Part shown: positions 28,853-37,775 of the stretch, piece by piece | Layout: each line of letters starts with the position of its first letter | How positions within the stretch are numbered: position 1 is the first letter of the stretch | Assembly (NCBI RefSeq): GCF_001644645.1 | Contig: NZ_CP011390.1 | Location: forward strand, 4,398,001 to 4,462,000 | Source of the DNA: Flavisolibacter tropicus | Lineage (GTDB): Bacteria > Bacteroidota > Bacteroidia > Chitinophagales > Chitinophagaceae | Direction: 5' to 3' | Length of the DNA: 64,000 nt | Made by a program: the position numbers and the translations under genes | Notes under the pieces: generated by a model | Told to the model about the DNA's origin: nothing | Databases searched by the model: none | What the model saw: the letters and a program-made list of their open reading frames with translations, nothing else

Positions 28853-29254
28853 TTAATCCTTATGCTCTTCTAACGCGGCATCACTCCACATATCTTCCAA
28901 CTTGTAAAACTTACGGCTATCCGGCAGCATGACGTGTACCACAACGTTGACATAGTCGATCAGCACCCACTGAAGTTTATCCTTTCCTTCATGGTGATAA
29001 GGATATTCTCCACATTGGCTTTTTACTTCATCTTCTATATTGTCGGCTATGGCTCTTACTTGTGGTTGGTTAGTGGCTTCGCAAATGATAAAGAAGTCGG
29101 CTACTGCTTCCGGAATTTTACGTAAGTCCAGTGAAACAATGTTTTCGCCTTTTTTATCCTGTATAGCGTTTATAATAGTTTTAATAATCTTAGAACTGCG
29201 GGTTAACCGGGTAACACCTTTTTTTCTTTTCGATAAAACACCTATTCGTTCCAA
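28853..29254 (-). CDS. rsfS: Ribosomal silencing factor RsfS
   Basis: 133 residues with the RsfS/Iojap fold: KIIKTIINAIQDKKGENIVSLDLRKI, VADFFIICEATNQPQVRAIADNIEDEV, QWVLIDYVNVVVHVML and FYKLEDMWSDA. It binds ribosomal protein L14 and blocks subunit joining in starved cells. It heads the minus-strand run rsfS-ftsH-LUD-lpxH; the gap to ftsH is 87 bases. The N-terminal Arg/Lys-rich 20 residues before the domain may be real or due to a later start. Confidence 0.93.
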   Translation of the reverse strand: MERIGVLSKRKKGVTRLTRSSKIIKTIINAIQDKKGENIVSLDLRKIPEAVADFFIICEATNQPQVRAIADNIEDEVKSQCGEYPYHHEGKDKLQWVLIDYVNVVVHVMLPDSRKFYKLEDMWSDAALEEHKD

Positions 29255-29322
29255 ATACTACTTCATTTATGGTTTAAAAATGGGCTGCGGTTCTTTAAAA
29301 GATATGGAATAAAATGGAATTA

Positions 29323-29330
29323 TAGCTTTG
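29323..29330 (+). promoter_or_regulatory. -7 promoter element of birA
   Basis: TAGCTTTG lies 19 bases before the TTG start at 29350, and its TAG is also the last in-frame stop upstream. Confidence 0.55.
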
Positions 29331-29349
29331 TGCCAAAAGTAAGTACAAA

Positions 29350-30105
29350 TTGGCACCTATCAACACTACTACTATTGGTAATCCATTTATAGAACTGCAA
29401 CAGGTAGATAGCACCAACAACTATGCCACCGCCCTAGCGCATGCGGGTATGGCACAATCAGGTACCGTTGTGCTGGCACACCATCAAACTAAGGGCAAGG
29501 GGCAGCGCACAAAAGCCTGGGAAACGGCTGCCGGGCAGAACATAACGCTCAGTATTCTTCTGCAGCCGCAGGGCTTGGTTTTATCGGAAGCTTTCTTTCT
29601 AAGTATGGCTGTGGCATTAGGTGTGCAGCGCTTTTATAGCCGCTACGCTATAGAAGATGTATATATTAAGTGGCCCAATGATCTATACTGGCGTGACAGA
29701 AAGGCAGGAGGGATATTAATTGAGAATATATTAACAGGTGCCACCTGGAAATACGCCATAATTGGGATTGGTATAAATATTAATCAAACCGATTTTGGTG
29801 AATTGGGCCTGCGGGCTACTTCTTTAAAGCAAATCACCGGCAAACAGTATGACATCGTGGCCTTGGCCAAGGAACTATGTAGCTCCATTGAGGCAACTGT
29901 CAGGCAATTGCAGGTAAACAAACAGCAAGTGGTGGATGATTTCCATGCCGTATTATACAAGCGATTTGAGAAAGTAAAGCTGCGCAAAGATGCCCGTGTG
30001 TTCGAAACTTACATTCAAGGGGTGTCTACTGCTGGTGAGCTCATCACCGGGCAGGCTGTAGAAGAGCGCTTTTCAGTAGGGGAGGTGGAATGGGTGTTTG
30101 AGTAA
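29350..30105 (+). CDS. birA: Biotin--[acetyl-CoA-carboxylase] ligase
   Basis: 251 residues. It attaches biotin to the carrier protein of acetyl-CoA carboxylase. Motifs: STNNYA near residue 20, the biotinyl-AMP loop KGKGQRTKAW (about 49-58), KWPNDLYWRDRKAGGILIE (about 111-129) and IIGIGININQT. There is no N-terminal DNA-binding domain, so it is the ligase-only type. The start is TTG: the frame has a stop at 29323, and the next ATG (codon 33) would remove the conserved STNNYA. Its promoter element lies inside this short space, so the leader is only a few bases. Confidence 0.93.
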   Translation: MAPINTTTIGNPFIELQQVDSTNNYATALAHAGMAQSGTVVLAHHQTKGKGQRTKAWETAAGQNITLSILLQPQGLVLSEAFFLSMAVALGVQRFYSRYAIEDVYIKWPNDLYWRDRKAGGILIENILTGATWKYAIIGIGININQTDFGELGLRATSLKQITGKQYDIVALAKELCSSIEATVRQLQVNKQQVVDDFHAVLYKRFEKVKLRKDARVFETYIQGVSTAGELITGQAVEERFSVGEVEWVFE

Positions 30106-30110
30106 GGGAA

Positions 30111-30132
30111 GCTGCAAGCTATACGCTGCACG
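30111..30132 (+). repeat. Downstream element GCTGCAAGCTATACGCTGCA
   Basis: Starts six bases after the birA stop. It matches 23051-23070, after the thioredoxin-fold gene, with one difference and the same direction. Confidence 0.6.
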
Positions 30133-30159
30133 CATAAGGCCAATAGGAGTTATTACATC

Positions 30160-30570
30160 TCAATATTTTCTAGCAAAAAAGTCAGAACAGCCTTCGCGAC
30201 AGTACAGCTGATGAATTTTTAGCTCTTTACCTAGTTCAATATCACAAATGAATTCCTCTTTGTTAGTGCTGCTATAAAAACGAATTTGATTATTAGGAAG
30301 TAATTGATATCGGTCATAGTGATCTTCATTTAACCTAACTTGAAAAGAGGTTAAACGAGGTAGTTCATCTATAAAAAAAGAACCGTCCTTTCTAAATAAC
30401 AATTTTACCGGATGAGCTGGATCTGCCTTGATTGGTGTAGTGGGAGGGCCTCCCGTACCATATATTCCTTCTTTAAAAAACCAGGTACCTGTTACCTGGC
30501 CTTCAGTGGATTGGTCTTTCTTACAACCAAGAAATACAAATAGAATCAGTAAATAGAATATTGTTCTCAT
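30160..30570 (-). CDS. Small lipoprotein, possibly lipocalin-like
   Basis: 136 residues from the ATG at 30570; an in-frame ATG 21 bases upstream would put a non-signal stretch in front of the lipoprotein signal (MRTIFYLLILFVFLGC, Cys16). The mature part begins GTWFFKEGIYGTGG and continues with strand-like sequence (VKLLFRKDGSFFIDE, NNQIRFYSSTNKEEF), which resembles the small lipocalin-like proteins of Bacteroidota. Three cysteines in the last third (FICDIEL, YCREGC) could form disulfides. No specific role can be given; it sits just downstream of bcp on the same strand. Confidence 0.7.
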   Translation of the reverse strand: MRTIFYLLILFVFLGCKKDQSTEGQVTGTWFFKEGIYGTGGPPTTPIKADPAHPVKLLFRKDGSFFIDELPRLTSFQVRLNEDHYDRYQLLPNNQIRFYSSTNKEEFICDIELGKELKIHQLYCREGCSDFFARKY

Positions 30571-30600
30571 AGCAGTATAGGATACCACCAAGATACTCCA

Positions 30601-31056
30601 TTACTTCATGATTTCTTCTGCATGCATCTTCGTCCTGGGCTTTTTAAAGATCTTATGTATAATACCTTTTTCATCTATGACAAACGTGGTGCGGAGTAGA
30701 CCCATGAACTTGTTGCCATACATATTTTTTTCACCCCAAACACCGTATTGGTTAATTATGGTATGATCCGGGTCGGCAATAAGGGTATAAGGCAATTGGA
30801 ATTTGGCTTGAAACTTTGCATGGCTGGCGCTATCATCTGGGCTGACGCCAATCACTACATAACCTTTCTCTTGCAACACCTCAAAATTATCGCGCAGGTT
30901 GCAGGCCTGTACCGTACACACTGGAGTATCGTCTTGAGGGTAGAAGAAGACCACTACTTTCTTTCCTTTGAAATCGGTAAGGGATACTTTGTTACCGTTT
31001 TGATCTTTTCCTTTGAATACCGGTGCTTTCTCACCCACTGTTAAATGCGTAGCCAT
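30601..31056 (-). CDS. bcp: Thioredoxin-dependent thiol peroxidase (BCP-type peroxiredoxin)
   Basis: 151 residues. It reduces hydrogen peroxide and organic hydroperoxides in the cytoplasm. Peroxidatic Cys47 lies in YPQDDTPVCTVQ and the likely resolving Cys52 in ACNLRDN, the atypical 2-Cys layout of the BCP group. VIGVSPDDSASHAKF and the KFMGLLRTTFVIDEKG stretch are also typical. The start ATHLTVGEKAP is standard. Confidence 0.96.
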   Translation of the reverse strand: MATHLTVGEKAPVFKGKDQNGNKVSLTDFKGKKVVVFFYPQDDTPVCTVQACNLRDNFEVLQEKGYVVIGVSPDDSASHAKFQAKFQLPYTLIADPDHTIINQYGVWGEKNMYGNKFMGLLRTTFVIDEKGIIHKIFKKPRTKMHAEEIMK

Positions 31057-31245
31057 ATCATCTAATAATTAAGGATCGCAAAGATAATCGCAGATTAAGG
31101 GATTTGAGATTTGAGGTTTAGAATTTGAAATTGGTTTGAGATCGGGATAGCTTTTTGTATCTTTATCGTCTTCTCTTTCAGAGCAATTTCGGCTCTTCTT
31201 ATTACACTTTTCTTTACTATTTCTGATTGGATTTCTACCGGCTTT

Positions 31246-31312
31246 GGGGTGGGATGATACGGGTGAGGTATCGGGTGGGGAGGGGGTGATATACGGGTGA
31301 GGTACGGGTGAA
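31246..31312 (+). repeat. G-rich degenerate tandem repeat
   Basis: Units of the type TACGGGTGAGGTA alternate with TCGGGTGGGGAGGGGG. Several G-runs of three to five bases follow each other within 67 bases, so four-stranded G structures are possible. Confidence 0.55.
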
Positions 31313-31448
31313 CCTACAGGACACCCACAGGTTAGTATGACGTTACTGGGAAGAGTCCCTGAAGGAACCATGAAGAAAGAACGGTAAAAGGGAGAAATTT
31401 AAGGGAAATATTAGGGGTGTTGGTCCTGTAATAGATTGGGGTTGTCTA

Positions 31449-31487
31449 TAAAAAAAAGCACTCCTTTTACGGGAATGCTTTTTTATT
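31449..31487 (-). terminator. Imperfect terminator of the M23 peptidase region
   Basis: AAAAAAGCACTCC and GGGAATGCTTTTTT pair with one mismatch and have A/T tracts on both sides. Confidence 0.55.
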
Positions 31488-31528
31488 TTAAAGCGGTTGA
31501 TCTACGGGTTGCGTGCGCTGGGCCCCTT

Positions 31529-31557
31529 TTCACGTTTGACGTTTGACGTTTCACGTG
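31529..31557 (-). repeat. Downstream element CGTGAAACGTCAAAC, double copy
   Basis: On the minus strand it reads CGTGAAACGTCAAACGTCAA and continues with ACGTG; it lies 18 bases past the stop of the M23 gene in its direction of transcription. It matches 23026-23040. Confidence 0.6.
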
Positions 31558-31574
31558 TAGGAGCTGCTTAGCCT

Positions 31575-33311
31575 TTATCGAGTCACTTGCCAGCTTTGTG
31601 TAGTCACATTACCTGCTTCATCTTCCACAGTTACTTTTAGCTCGTGCTGACCGGCAGGGAACTTTTCGTCAAACTTGTAGCTCCACACCTTACCCTTATC
31701 GTTAGTAAAGCGTAGCCATTGGCCATCCACTTCGGCGCGGAAGCTCTTGATCTCATTAAAGTTGTCCTTAGGTGTAAATACCAAACGCGTAGCACGGGAA
31801 AGATCGGCCTGTGGCGCATTGATAGTAGGAGGAATGGTATCCAGAAATGCCTGGAACGTACCAAACTGCCGGAACTTGGCTGAAACCCAATCCCCTCGTT
31901 GGGGCAAGGCTTTAGCTACGTACGTACGGCTGCCCGATACATTCTTGATCACAATGCGGTCCATGGCTTCACTACTAAGTGGAGAAGTGATCTTTAGCCG
32001 CACAGTGATATTGTCGTGCGATGGGATCGAAGGTTGTAAAAACGTATGTAACGGAGAAATAGAGGCACTGCTAGAAGCATAGGTCGCCGTGTTAGCATTA
32101 TAGGCTACGTTCACGGTATCATATAATGTGTTTTCTGTAGAAAAAACCTCAAAGTCAGTGGCCTCAAATACATTCACCTGTTGCGGGTACCATTTTTCAC
32201 CTGTAACAGCGGTAGTCCTGGCAAGGCGGGCATCGTACTGCACATCAAAGTTTAGTGTAGAAAGATTTTGTGCAGCATCGCGCACTTCTATGCGTACAGT
32301 ATGTACTGCTGTATCATTCAGCTGCAGTACACCTTCTGTTGGGGTAACTGTATAGATGTTTGTGATATCGCCCGGCATGCGGCTTAAGTGCTGCAGGTAA
32401 GGACCCACTAAAGCTTCGTAACGATAATCTATATGCGCATTCATATAGCGCGTGTCATTATAGCTGATAGTGTCTAGAATAAATTCTGACTGCAATACAT
32501 TATCTAATAAAATGCGGGCACTATAAATACCATTCGGGTTGGTAGAACCTGTAAAATAATCGACTGCGCCCAAAGCAAAGCTGATTCTATCCGTGCCCAC
32601 TTTAATGGGAGCTGCTTTTACCAGGTTATAGAGTCCTGTACCTGTTTTGCGCAAGCCAATCAATTGCGGTGACTGGGCATATACACTACGATTGCGGTCA
32701 TACATACCCAACCGTACCAATGATGGTGGTACTGCGTCGGCAATGGGGAAACCAAACAACAAAGGATTCAAACATTTTTCAGTAGCTGTCTCACGGATCT
32801 CAAAATGCACATGTGGCCCTTGAGAGCCACCCGTATTACCACTATAAGCAATAAAATCGCCTTTGGCTAATTTAAACAGAGAGGGAGGAGGCGTTAACTC
32901 TACCGCCCAGCTTTGTTGCTTATACTGTTGTTCTTTTACCCATTGCTCAATAGCGGGCGCAAAATCGTTCAGGTGCGCATACAAGGTGGTCAACCCATTG
33001 GGGTGATTAATATAGATGGCCCTTCCAAAACCAAAGGGTTCAATCTTAATGCGGGCAATGTAGCCATCGGCAGCAGCGTATACTGGTAAGTTTTCCTTTT
33101 GCTGCGTACGTATGTCTAGCCCCATGTGCCAGTGGTTGGTGCGCAACTCTCCAAAGTTGGCTACCAGCTGCATGGGTATATTCAGTGGGTTTCTAAAATA
33201 ACCCTTTGGATAATTGGCAACCTGGGCCTGTAAGGTAGCCGAAAATAGAAGGCAACCTGCCAAACAGCTTTTCAACATCGTCATCATCGTTTTCATACGT
33301 GTGGACCTCAT
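31575..33311 (-). CDS. Secreted M23-family peptidase with C-terminal beta domains
   Basis: 578 residues. Signal peptide ending in TLQAQ (about residue 30), then an M23 domain with H62 and D66 (HMGLD), H113 (YAHL) and H167/H169 (GPHVHFE), so the zinc site is complete. About 400 residues follow that look like beta-sandwich domains (LQLNDTAVHTVRIEVRDAAQN; AGQHELKVTVEDEAGNVT), probably for substrate or cell-wall binding. It should act on peptidoglycan in the periplasm. The gene may start at residue 6, where a second Met precedes the signal peptide. Confidence 0.9.
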   Translation of the reverse strand: MRSTRMKTMMTMLKSCLAGCLLFSATLQAQVANYPKGYFRNPLNIPMQLVANFGELRTNHWHMGLDIRTQQKENLPVYAAADGYIARIKIEPFGFGRAIYINHPNGLTTLYAHLNDFAPAIEQWVKEQQYKQQSWAVELTPPPSLFKLAKGDFIAYSGNTGGSQGPHVHFEIRETATEKCLNPLLFGFPIADAVPPSLVRLGMYDRNRSVYAQSPQLIGLRKTGTGLYNLVKAAPIKVGTDRISFALGAVDYFTGSTNPNGIYSARILLDNVLQSEFILDTISYNDTRYMNAHIDYRYEALVGPYLQHLSRMPGDITNIYTVTPTEGVLQLNDTAVHTVRIEVRDAAQNLSTLNFDVQYDARLARTTAVTGEKWYPQQVNVFEATDFEVFSTENTLYDTVNVAYNANTATYASSSASISPLHTFLQPSIPSHDNITVRLKITSPLSSEAMDRIVIKNVSGSRTYVAKALPQRGDWVSAKFRQFGTFQAFLDTIPPTINAPQADLSRATRLVFTPKDNFNEIKSFRAEVDGQWLRFTNDKGKVWSYKFDEKFPAGQHELKVTVEDEAGNVTTQSWQVTR

Positions 33312-33662
33312 TTTGCGAAGCCTGAAAATTACACTAACAAACGCTATTCCAGCGGAGGTTGGCCTAAGATTAAAAGGATTTTAAGAACTAGGATTAGCGG
33401 GATTGTATAAGATTAGGAGGAGAATGGAGATGAATGCTTGATGAAAATCATGATGAATTAATGGTAGAGCTTAAATAAAATGGGGTAAAAAAATAAGTGC
33501 CATTTAAGCTGTGGTCAGAAATGCGGCAAATGCTACCCTAAAGCTGAAAAGCAAATTGGAGTTATCGGCAAATGCCAATTTTAAAGCCCTGCTGAATACG
33601 GTACGATATTTTATTGCTAATAGATGTAGATAATAATTTTATAACCTAATAAACGTATAATT
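33312..33662. other. Intergenic region between the M23 and YtxH-like genes
   Basis: 351 bases between divergent genes. I see no gene, strong hairpin or clear repeat. The promoter of the small plus-strand gene must lie in its right part, but no clean TAnnTTTG element stands out. Confidence 0.5.
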
Positions 33663-33887
33663 ATGGCACGTAGAGGATTAGGCATCGGCTCATTATTGGT
33701 AGCTGGTGCGGCTGCTTATGCTTACTACAAGTATTCTCAAATGAGCGAACAACAAAGAAAGGATATGGTCAGTAACTGGAAAGAGAAAGGACAAAAATTG
33801 TACGACGAGTATGTTCCAGACAACATTAAAAATATGGTAGCTAAAAAGCAGGGAGCCGGTAACGGACATCCGCATGCAAGTGTATAA
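33663..33887 (+). CDS. Small YtxH-like protein
   Basis: 74 residues. A hydrophobic glycine/alanine-rich N-terminal helix (GIGSLLVAGAAAYAYYKYS) is followed by a charged amphipathic part (SEQQRKDMVSNWKEKGQKLYDEYVPDNIKNMV). This matches the general form of YtxH-like membrane-attached stress proteins, but the similarity is only of type. A terminator follows 26 bases after the stop, so it is a single-gene transcript. Confidence 0.75.
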   Translation: MARRGLGIGSLLVAGAAAYAYYKYSQMSEQQRKDMVSNWKEKGQKLYDEYVPDNIKNMVAKKQGAGNGHPHASV

Positions 33888-33913
33888 GCTTAATGTTTCA
33901 AATATAGATGAAG

Positions 33914-33936
33914 GCCCTGCTTAGCAGGGCTTTTTT
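33914..33936 (+). terminator. Intrinsic terminator of the YtxH-like gene
   Basis: Seven-bp stem GCCCTGC/GCAGGGC with a TTA loop and six T's. Confidence 0.85.
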
Positions 33937-34025
33937 GTTTGAGAAGTTGAAGGCGTTAGTGGGCTAGTTAAAAATAAAGCACAGGTATTAACGAATTTCT
34001 CTACATAAAACAATTTCAATTCATT

Positions 34026-34060
34026 TACATTTGCACCCCGGGCATCGTCCCGGTTTTTTT
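34026..34060 (+). promoter_or_regulatory. carB promoter with an immediate 5' hairpin and T-tract
   Basis: TACATTTG (34026-34033) is a perfect -7 element. Five bases later comes CCGGG-CATCGT-CCCGG (34038-34053) and seven T's (34054-34060). The hairpin would be at the very 5' end of the transcript; it looks like a mini-terminator or attenuator. The leader to the carB ATG is about 120 bases and contains AAGTTTGC twice in tandem (34094-34109). Confidence 0.55.
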
Positions 34061-34159
34061 GTATCTACTAATTCGAGTTTACGGGTTTATAAGTTTGCAA
34101 GTTTGCAAGTTCACCATGAGAAAAAACGGAAAGCCCGTGAACAGTAAACTTACTATTCA

Positions 34160-36982
34160 ATGCCAAAAGACGCATCTATCAAATCAGTTCTCATTATTGG
34201 TTCCGGTCCTATTATTATTGGTCAAGCTGCCGAATTTGATTATTCCGGTACGCAGGCTGCCCGCAGTTTACGGGAAGAAGGTGTAAAAGTGATTTTGATC
34301 AACAGCAATCCCGCTACGATCATGACCGACCCAATGATGGCGGACCGTGTGTACCTCCTGCCATTGACCGTTGAGAGCATAGAGCAGATCTTGGAAGAAA
34401 ACCAGATCGATGCCGTGCTGCCTACCATGGGTGGTCAAACAGCCTTGAACCTGGCTAAAGAAGCCGAGGATCTGGGTATATGGGAGAAGTATGGTATACG
34501 CCTGGTAGGTGTAGATATTAAAGCAATTGATAAAGCGGAAGACCGTGAGAAATTCCGCCAGTGGATGATTGAGCTGGGTGTACCTGTAGCGCCGGCCCGT
34601 ACCGCTAACTCCTTCCTGGAAGGAAAGGAATTTGCACAGGAAATCGGCTTCCCGCTGGTCATTCGTCCTTCATTTACCCTGGGTGGTACAGGTGGTGGTT
34701 TTGTACACGGACCAGAAGATCTGGATGAAGCTTTGCAGCGTGGTTTACAGGCCTCTCCAATTCATGAGGTGCTGGTAGAAAAAGCAGTACTGGGTTGGAA
34801 AGAGTATGAGCTGGAGTTGTTGCGCGATGCAAATGACAACGTAGTTATCATCTGTACAGTAGAGAACTTTGACCCAATGGGGGTGCATACCGGCGACTCT
34901 ATTACAGTAGCGCCAGCTATGACACTGAGCGATACTGCGTTTCAGCTGATGCGTAATACCGCTATTAAAATGATGCGCGACCTGGGCAACTTTGCCGGTG
35001 GTTGTAACGTGCAGTTCTCTTTAAATCCTGATACTGAAGAGATCATTGCCATTGAGATCAACCCTCGTGTGAGCCGTTCTTCAGCCTTAGCTTCTAAAGC
35101 AACTGGTTATCCAATTGCCAAGATTGCTGCTAAGCTGGCTATTGGTTATACACTCGATGAATTAAAGAACCCTATTGTACAAACTACCTCTGCCTACTTT
35201 GAGCCTGCGCTGGATTACGTAATTGTAAAAATCCCTCGCTGGAACTTTGATAAGTTCAAAGGTGCTAACGATACACTAGGCTTGCAAATGAAGAGCGTAG
35301 GTGAGGTAATGGCCATTGGCCGCAGCTTCACAGAAGCGGTACAAAAAGCTTGTCAGAGTTTAGAAAACAACGCTGTTGGTTTGGGTTATTATGGAAAGAG
35401 CCAAATGCATGCAGAAGCGTTGTTGGAATATATTAAAACACCGAAATGGGATCGCATCTTCCGTATTAAGGATGCACTTATGTTAGGTGTGAGTGTCAAT
35501 ACCATTGCAAAAGCTACTGGTATTGACCGTTGGTTTATCTATGAGATCCAAAAGCTCTGCAACATTGAAAAAGAGCTGGATAAATACTACCTGGGTGATG
35601 TACCTGCTGAGTTGCTGAAAGAAGCAAAAGTGCATGGCTTCAGCGATGAGCAGATTGCCCGCATCATTACAGATGGTGATGAGGAAGAAGTATATGAAAA
35701 GCGCAAGGCTTTGGGTATTACCCGCGTATATAAAATGGTAGATACGTGTAGTGCTGAGTTTGAAGCTCAGACACCCTACTTCTATAGCACTTTTGAGGAA
35801 GGACATAGCAATGAATCAAAAGTTACAGACAAGAAGAAAGTCATAGTATTAGGCTCTGGTCCTAATAGAATTGGTCAAGGGATTGAGTTTGACTACTGCT
35901 GTGTACATGGCTTACTGGCTATTAAAGAGTGTGGTTATGAAGCTATCATGATCAACTGTAACCCAGAGACCGTGTCTACTGATTTTGACATGGCTGACAA
36001 GCTCTACTTTGAGCCTGTATTTTGGGAGCATCTGTGGGAGATCATTGAACTGGAGAAGCCTGAAGGTGTTATTGTACAGTTAGGTGGCCAAACAGCCCTG
36101 AAACTGGCGGAGCGCCTGCATGAAAAGGGTATTAAGATCATGGGGACCTCTTTTGACAGCATGGACATTGCTGAAGATAGAGGCCGTTTCTCTGACCTGT
36201 TGAAAGAACTGAATATTCCTTACCCTGCTTATGGTACAGCCTATAATGTAGATGATGCAATAGAGGTAGCCAACAAAGTAGGCTATCCTGTACTGGTGCG
36301 CCCAAGCTATGTATTGGGTGGTCAGCGCATGCGGATTGTGATCAACGACGAAGAGGTAGAAAAGGCAGTGATCAGCCTGTTGAAACATATTCCGGGTAAC
36401 AAGATCCTTATTGATCACTTCCTGGATCGCTGCCAAGAGGCCGAGATCGATGGCATCTTTGACGGTGAGAACTTCCACGTAATGGGTGTAATGGAGCATA
36501 TTGAGCCTGCCGGTATACACAGTGGCGACAGTAACGCTGTATTGCCAGCCTTTAACCTGCCGCCTATGACCGTTACAACCATGGAATACTACGCTGAGAA
36601 GATTGCTCGCGCCTTGAATATCAAGGGTTTGATCAATATTCAGTTTGCTATTAAAGATGGTAAAGTATATGTAATTGAAGCGAATCCAAGAGCTTCCCGC
36701 ACTACGCCATTCATAGCCAAAGCGTATGGCATTCCTTATCTGAACATTGCTACTAAAGTAATGTTGGGTGTAAACAAACTGACCGACTTCAAATTTGAGA
36801 AAAAGCTTGACGGCTTTGCCATTAAAGAGCCTGTGTTCTCATTCAATAAATTCCCGAATGTTAATAAAGAACTGGGCCCTGAAATGAAGTCGACCGGTGA
36901 GGCTATCCGCTTTATCAAAGATCTGCGTGATCCTTACTTCCGTCAATTGTATAAGGACAGAAGCATGTATTTGAGCAAGTAG
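34160..36982 (+). CDS. carB: Carbamoyl-phosphate synthase large subunit without the C-terminal allosteric domain
   Basis: 940 residues; the E. coli protein has 1073. It makes carbamoyl phosphate for pyrimidines and arginine together with CarA, whose gene is not in the window. Both ATP-grasp halves are complete: GSGPIIIGQAAEFDYSG, SRSSALASKATGYPIAKIAAKLA, then in the second half GSGPNRIGQGIEFDY and ASRTTPFIAKAYGIP. The protein stops at RFIKDLRDPYFRQLY, just where the MGS-like domain that binds UMP and ornithine begins in E. coli. This shorter form is, to my knowledge, normal for Bacteroidota. The sequence upstream has a hairpin directly behind the promoter. Confidence 0.97.
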   Translation: MPKDASIKSVLIIGSGPIIIGQAAEFDYSGTQAARSLREEGVKVILINSNPATIMTDPMMADRVYLLPLTVESIEQILEENQIDAVLPTMGGQTALNLAKEAEDLGIWEKYGIRLVGVDIKAIDKAEDREKFRQWMIELGVPVAPARTANSFLEGKEFAQEIGFPLVIRPSFTLGGTGGGFVHGPEDLDEALQRGLQASPIHEVLVEKAVLGWKEYELELLRDANDNVVIICTVENFDPMGVHTGDSITVAPAMTLSDTAFQLMRNTAIKMMRDLGNFAGGCNVQFSLNPDTEEIIAIEINPRVSRSSALASKATGYPIAKIAAKLAIGYTLDELKNPIVQTTSAYFEPALDYVIVKIPRWNFDKFKGANDTLGLQMKSVGEVMAIGRSFTEAVQKACQSLENNAVGLGYYGKSQMHAEALLEYIKTPKWDRIFRIKDALMLGVSVNTIAKATGIDRWFIYEIQKLCNIEKELDKYYLGDVPAELLKEAKVHGFSDEQIARIITDGDEEEVYEKRKALGITRVYKMVDTCSAEFEAQTPYFYSTFEEGHSNESKVTDKKKVIVLGSGPNRIGQGIEFDYCCVHGLLAIKECGYEAIMINCNPETVSTDFDMADKLYFEPVFWEHLWEIIELEKPEGVIVQLGGQTALKLAERLHEKGIKIMGTSFDSMDIAEDRGRFSDLLKELNIPYPAYGTAYNVDDAIEVANKVGYPVLVRPSYVLGGQRMRIVINDEEVEKAVISLLKHIPGNKILIDHFLDRCQEAEIDGIFDGENFHVMGVMEHIEPAGIHSGDSNAVLPAFNLPPMTVTTMEYYAEKIARALNIKGLINIQFAIKDGKVYVIEANPRASRTTPFIAKAYGIPYLNIATKVMLGVNKLTDFKFEKKLDGFAIKEPVFSFNKFPNVNKELGPEMKSTGEAIRFIKDLRDPYFRQLYKDRSMYLSK

Positions 36983-37063
36983 TCTGAACCGGGATTTGGG
37001 TAGATGAAAGGATTAGGAAGAGAAGAAAGAAGGGAGGATACGCTCAATAATCTATAATGGGTA

Positions 37064-37546
37064 ATGAATAATAAAGAGCTATCAAATATCATCAGCCAGC
37101 TAAAGGACGCCTATGAAGGCGATCCTTGGTTTGGCAGGGCGGTGTTGAATATACTGGCAGAGGTAGATGAACGTATTGTTTTTGAAAAGCCGGGTGGACA
37201 GCATAGTATAGTAGAACTGCTGTGGCATATGATCACTTGGCGGGAGTTTACCATAGATCGGTTACAGCACTCTCCACAGATGACCTTGGCTTATTTTGAA
37301 GAAATGGACTGGCGCGAGCTGGATCATTCGGATAGGACACTCTGGAAGCAAGGTCTGGAACGTTTACAAGAGACCCAGGCGCAGCTTCTAGCCCTATTAA
37401 AAGATTGTACAGATGAGTTGCTGGATCAGGACGTAAGAGAGCGAAATTATCCGTTTAGGAAGCTCTTATACGGCATTATCCAGCACGATATCTACCACTT
37501 GGGGCAGGTTGCCTATATTCAAAAATTGCTGAAAGCAACCGCTTAA
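37064..37546 (+). CDS. DinB-like putative metal-dependent hydrolase
   Basis: 160 residues with the four-helix DinB/YfiT form: KPGGQHSIVELLWHMITWREF near residue 45-65 with a conserved His, and the C-terminal GIIQHDIYHLGQVAYIQKLL with the His pair that binds a metal in the family. Members include bacillithiol- or mycothiol-dependent transferases, but most are uncharacterised. It is a single gene followed by a terminator. Confidence 0.85.
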   Translation: MNNKELSNIISQLKDAYEGDPWFGRAVLNILAEVDERIVFEKPGGQHSIVELLWHMITWREFTIDRLQHSPQMTLAYFEEMDWRELDHSDRTLWKQGLERLQETQAQLLALLKDCTDELLDQDVRERNYPFRKLLYGIIQHDIYHLGQVAYIQKLLKATA

Positions 37547-37592
37547 AACCTGAAGAAATAAGCTTTTATATTGTTGAGCTGATTAAATGTGA

Positions 37593-37624
37593 AAAGGCTG
37601 GAACGTAGTTCCAGCCTTTGTTTT
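37593..37624 (+). terminator. Intrinsic terminator of the DinB-like gene
   Basis: Perfect 12-bp stem AAAGGCTGGAAC (37593-37604 and 37608-37619) with a short loop, then GTTTT. Confidence 0.85.
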
Positions 37625-37775
37625 ATAGGGATAATATTTTAAAATTCGTTTTAATAGTAGAGTCGCAAAAACAAAAAAGGCCTGCCCTAAAAAGAGCCGG
37701 CCGTTGCTAACCTATGAAAAACACCAAGCTCAAATATAGAAGAAATTGTGATTCCCAACAACTTGGCATTCTTTT

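Larger units (their letters stand above)
31057..31574. other. Intergenic region with G-rich repeats
   Basis: 518 bases between two minus-strand genes. It holds a G-rich degenerate tandem repeat (31246-31312), an imperfect terminator (31449-31487) and CGTGAAACGTCAAAC-type elements near the right edge (31529-31557). A 100-codon minus-strand frame here is not credible as a gene. Confidence 0.55.

Noticed and set aside
31069..31371. 100-codon minus-strand frame rich in Pro and Ser
   Set aside because: It is a product of the G-rich repeat on the other strand; no signal, domain or start context.
37671..37705. Imperfect GGCC-type hairpin as a terminator for the Spy-like gene
   Set aside because: The arms match in only about seven of ten positions, so it is too weak to list as a feature.
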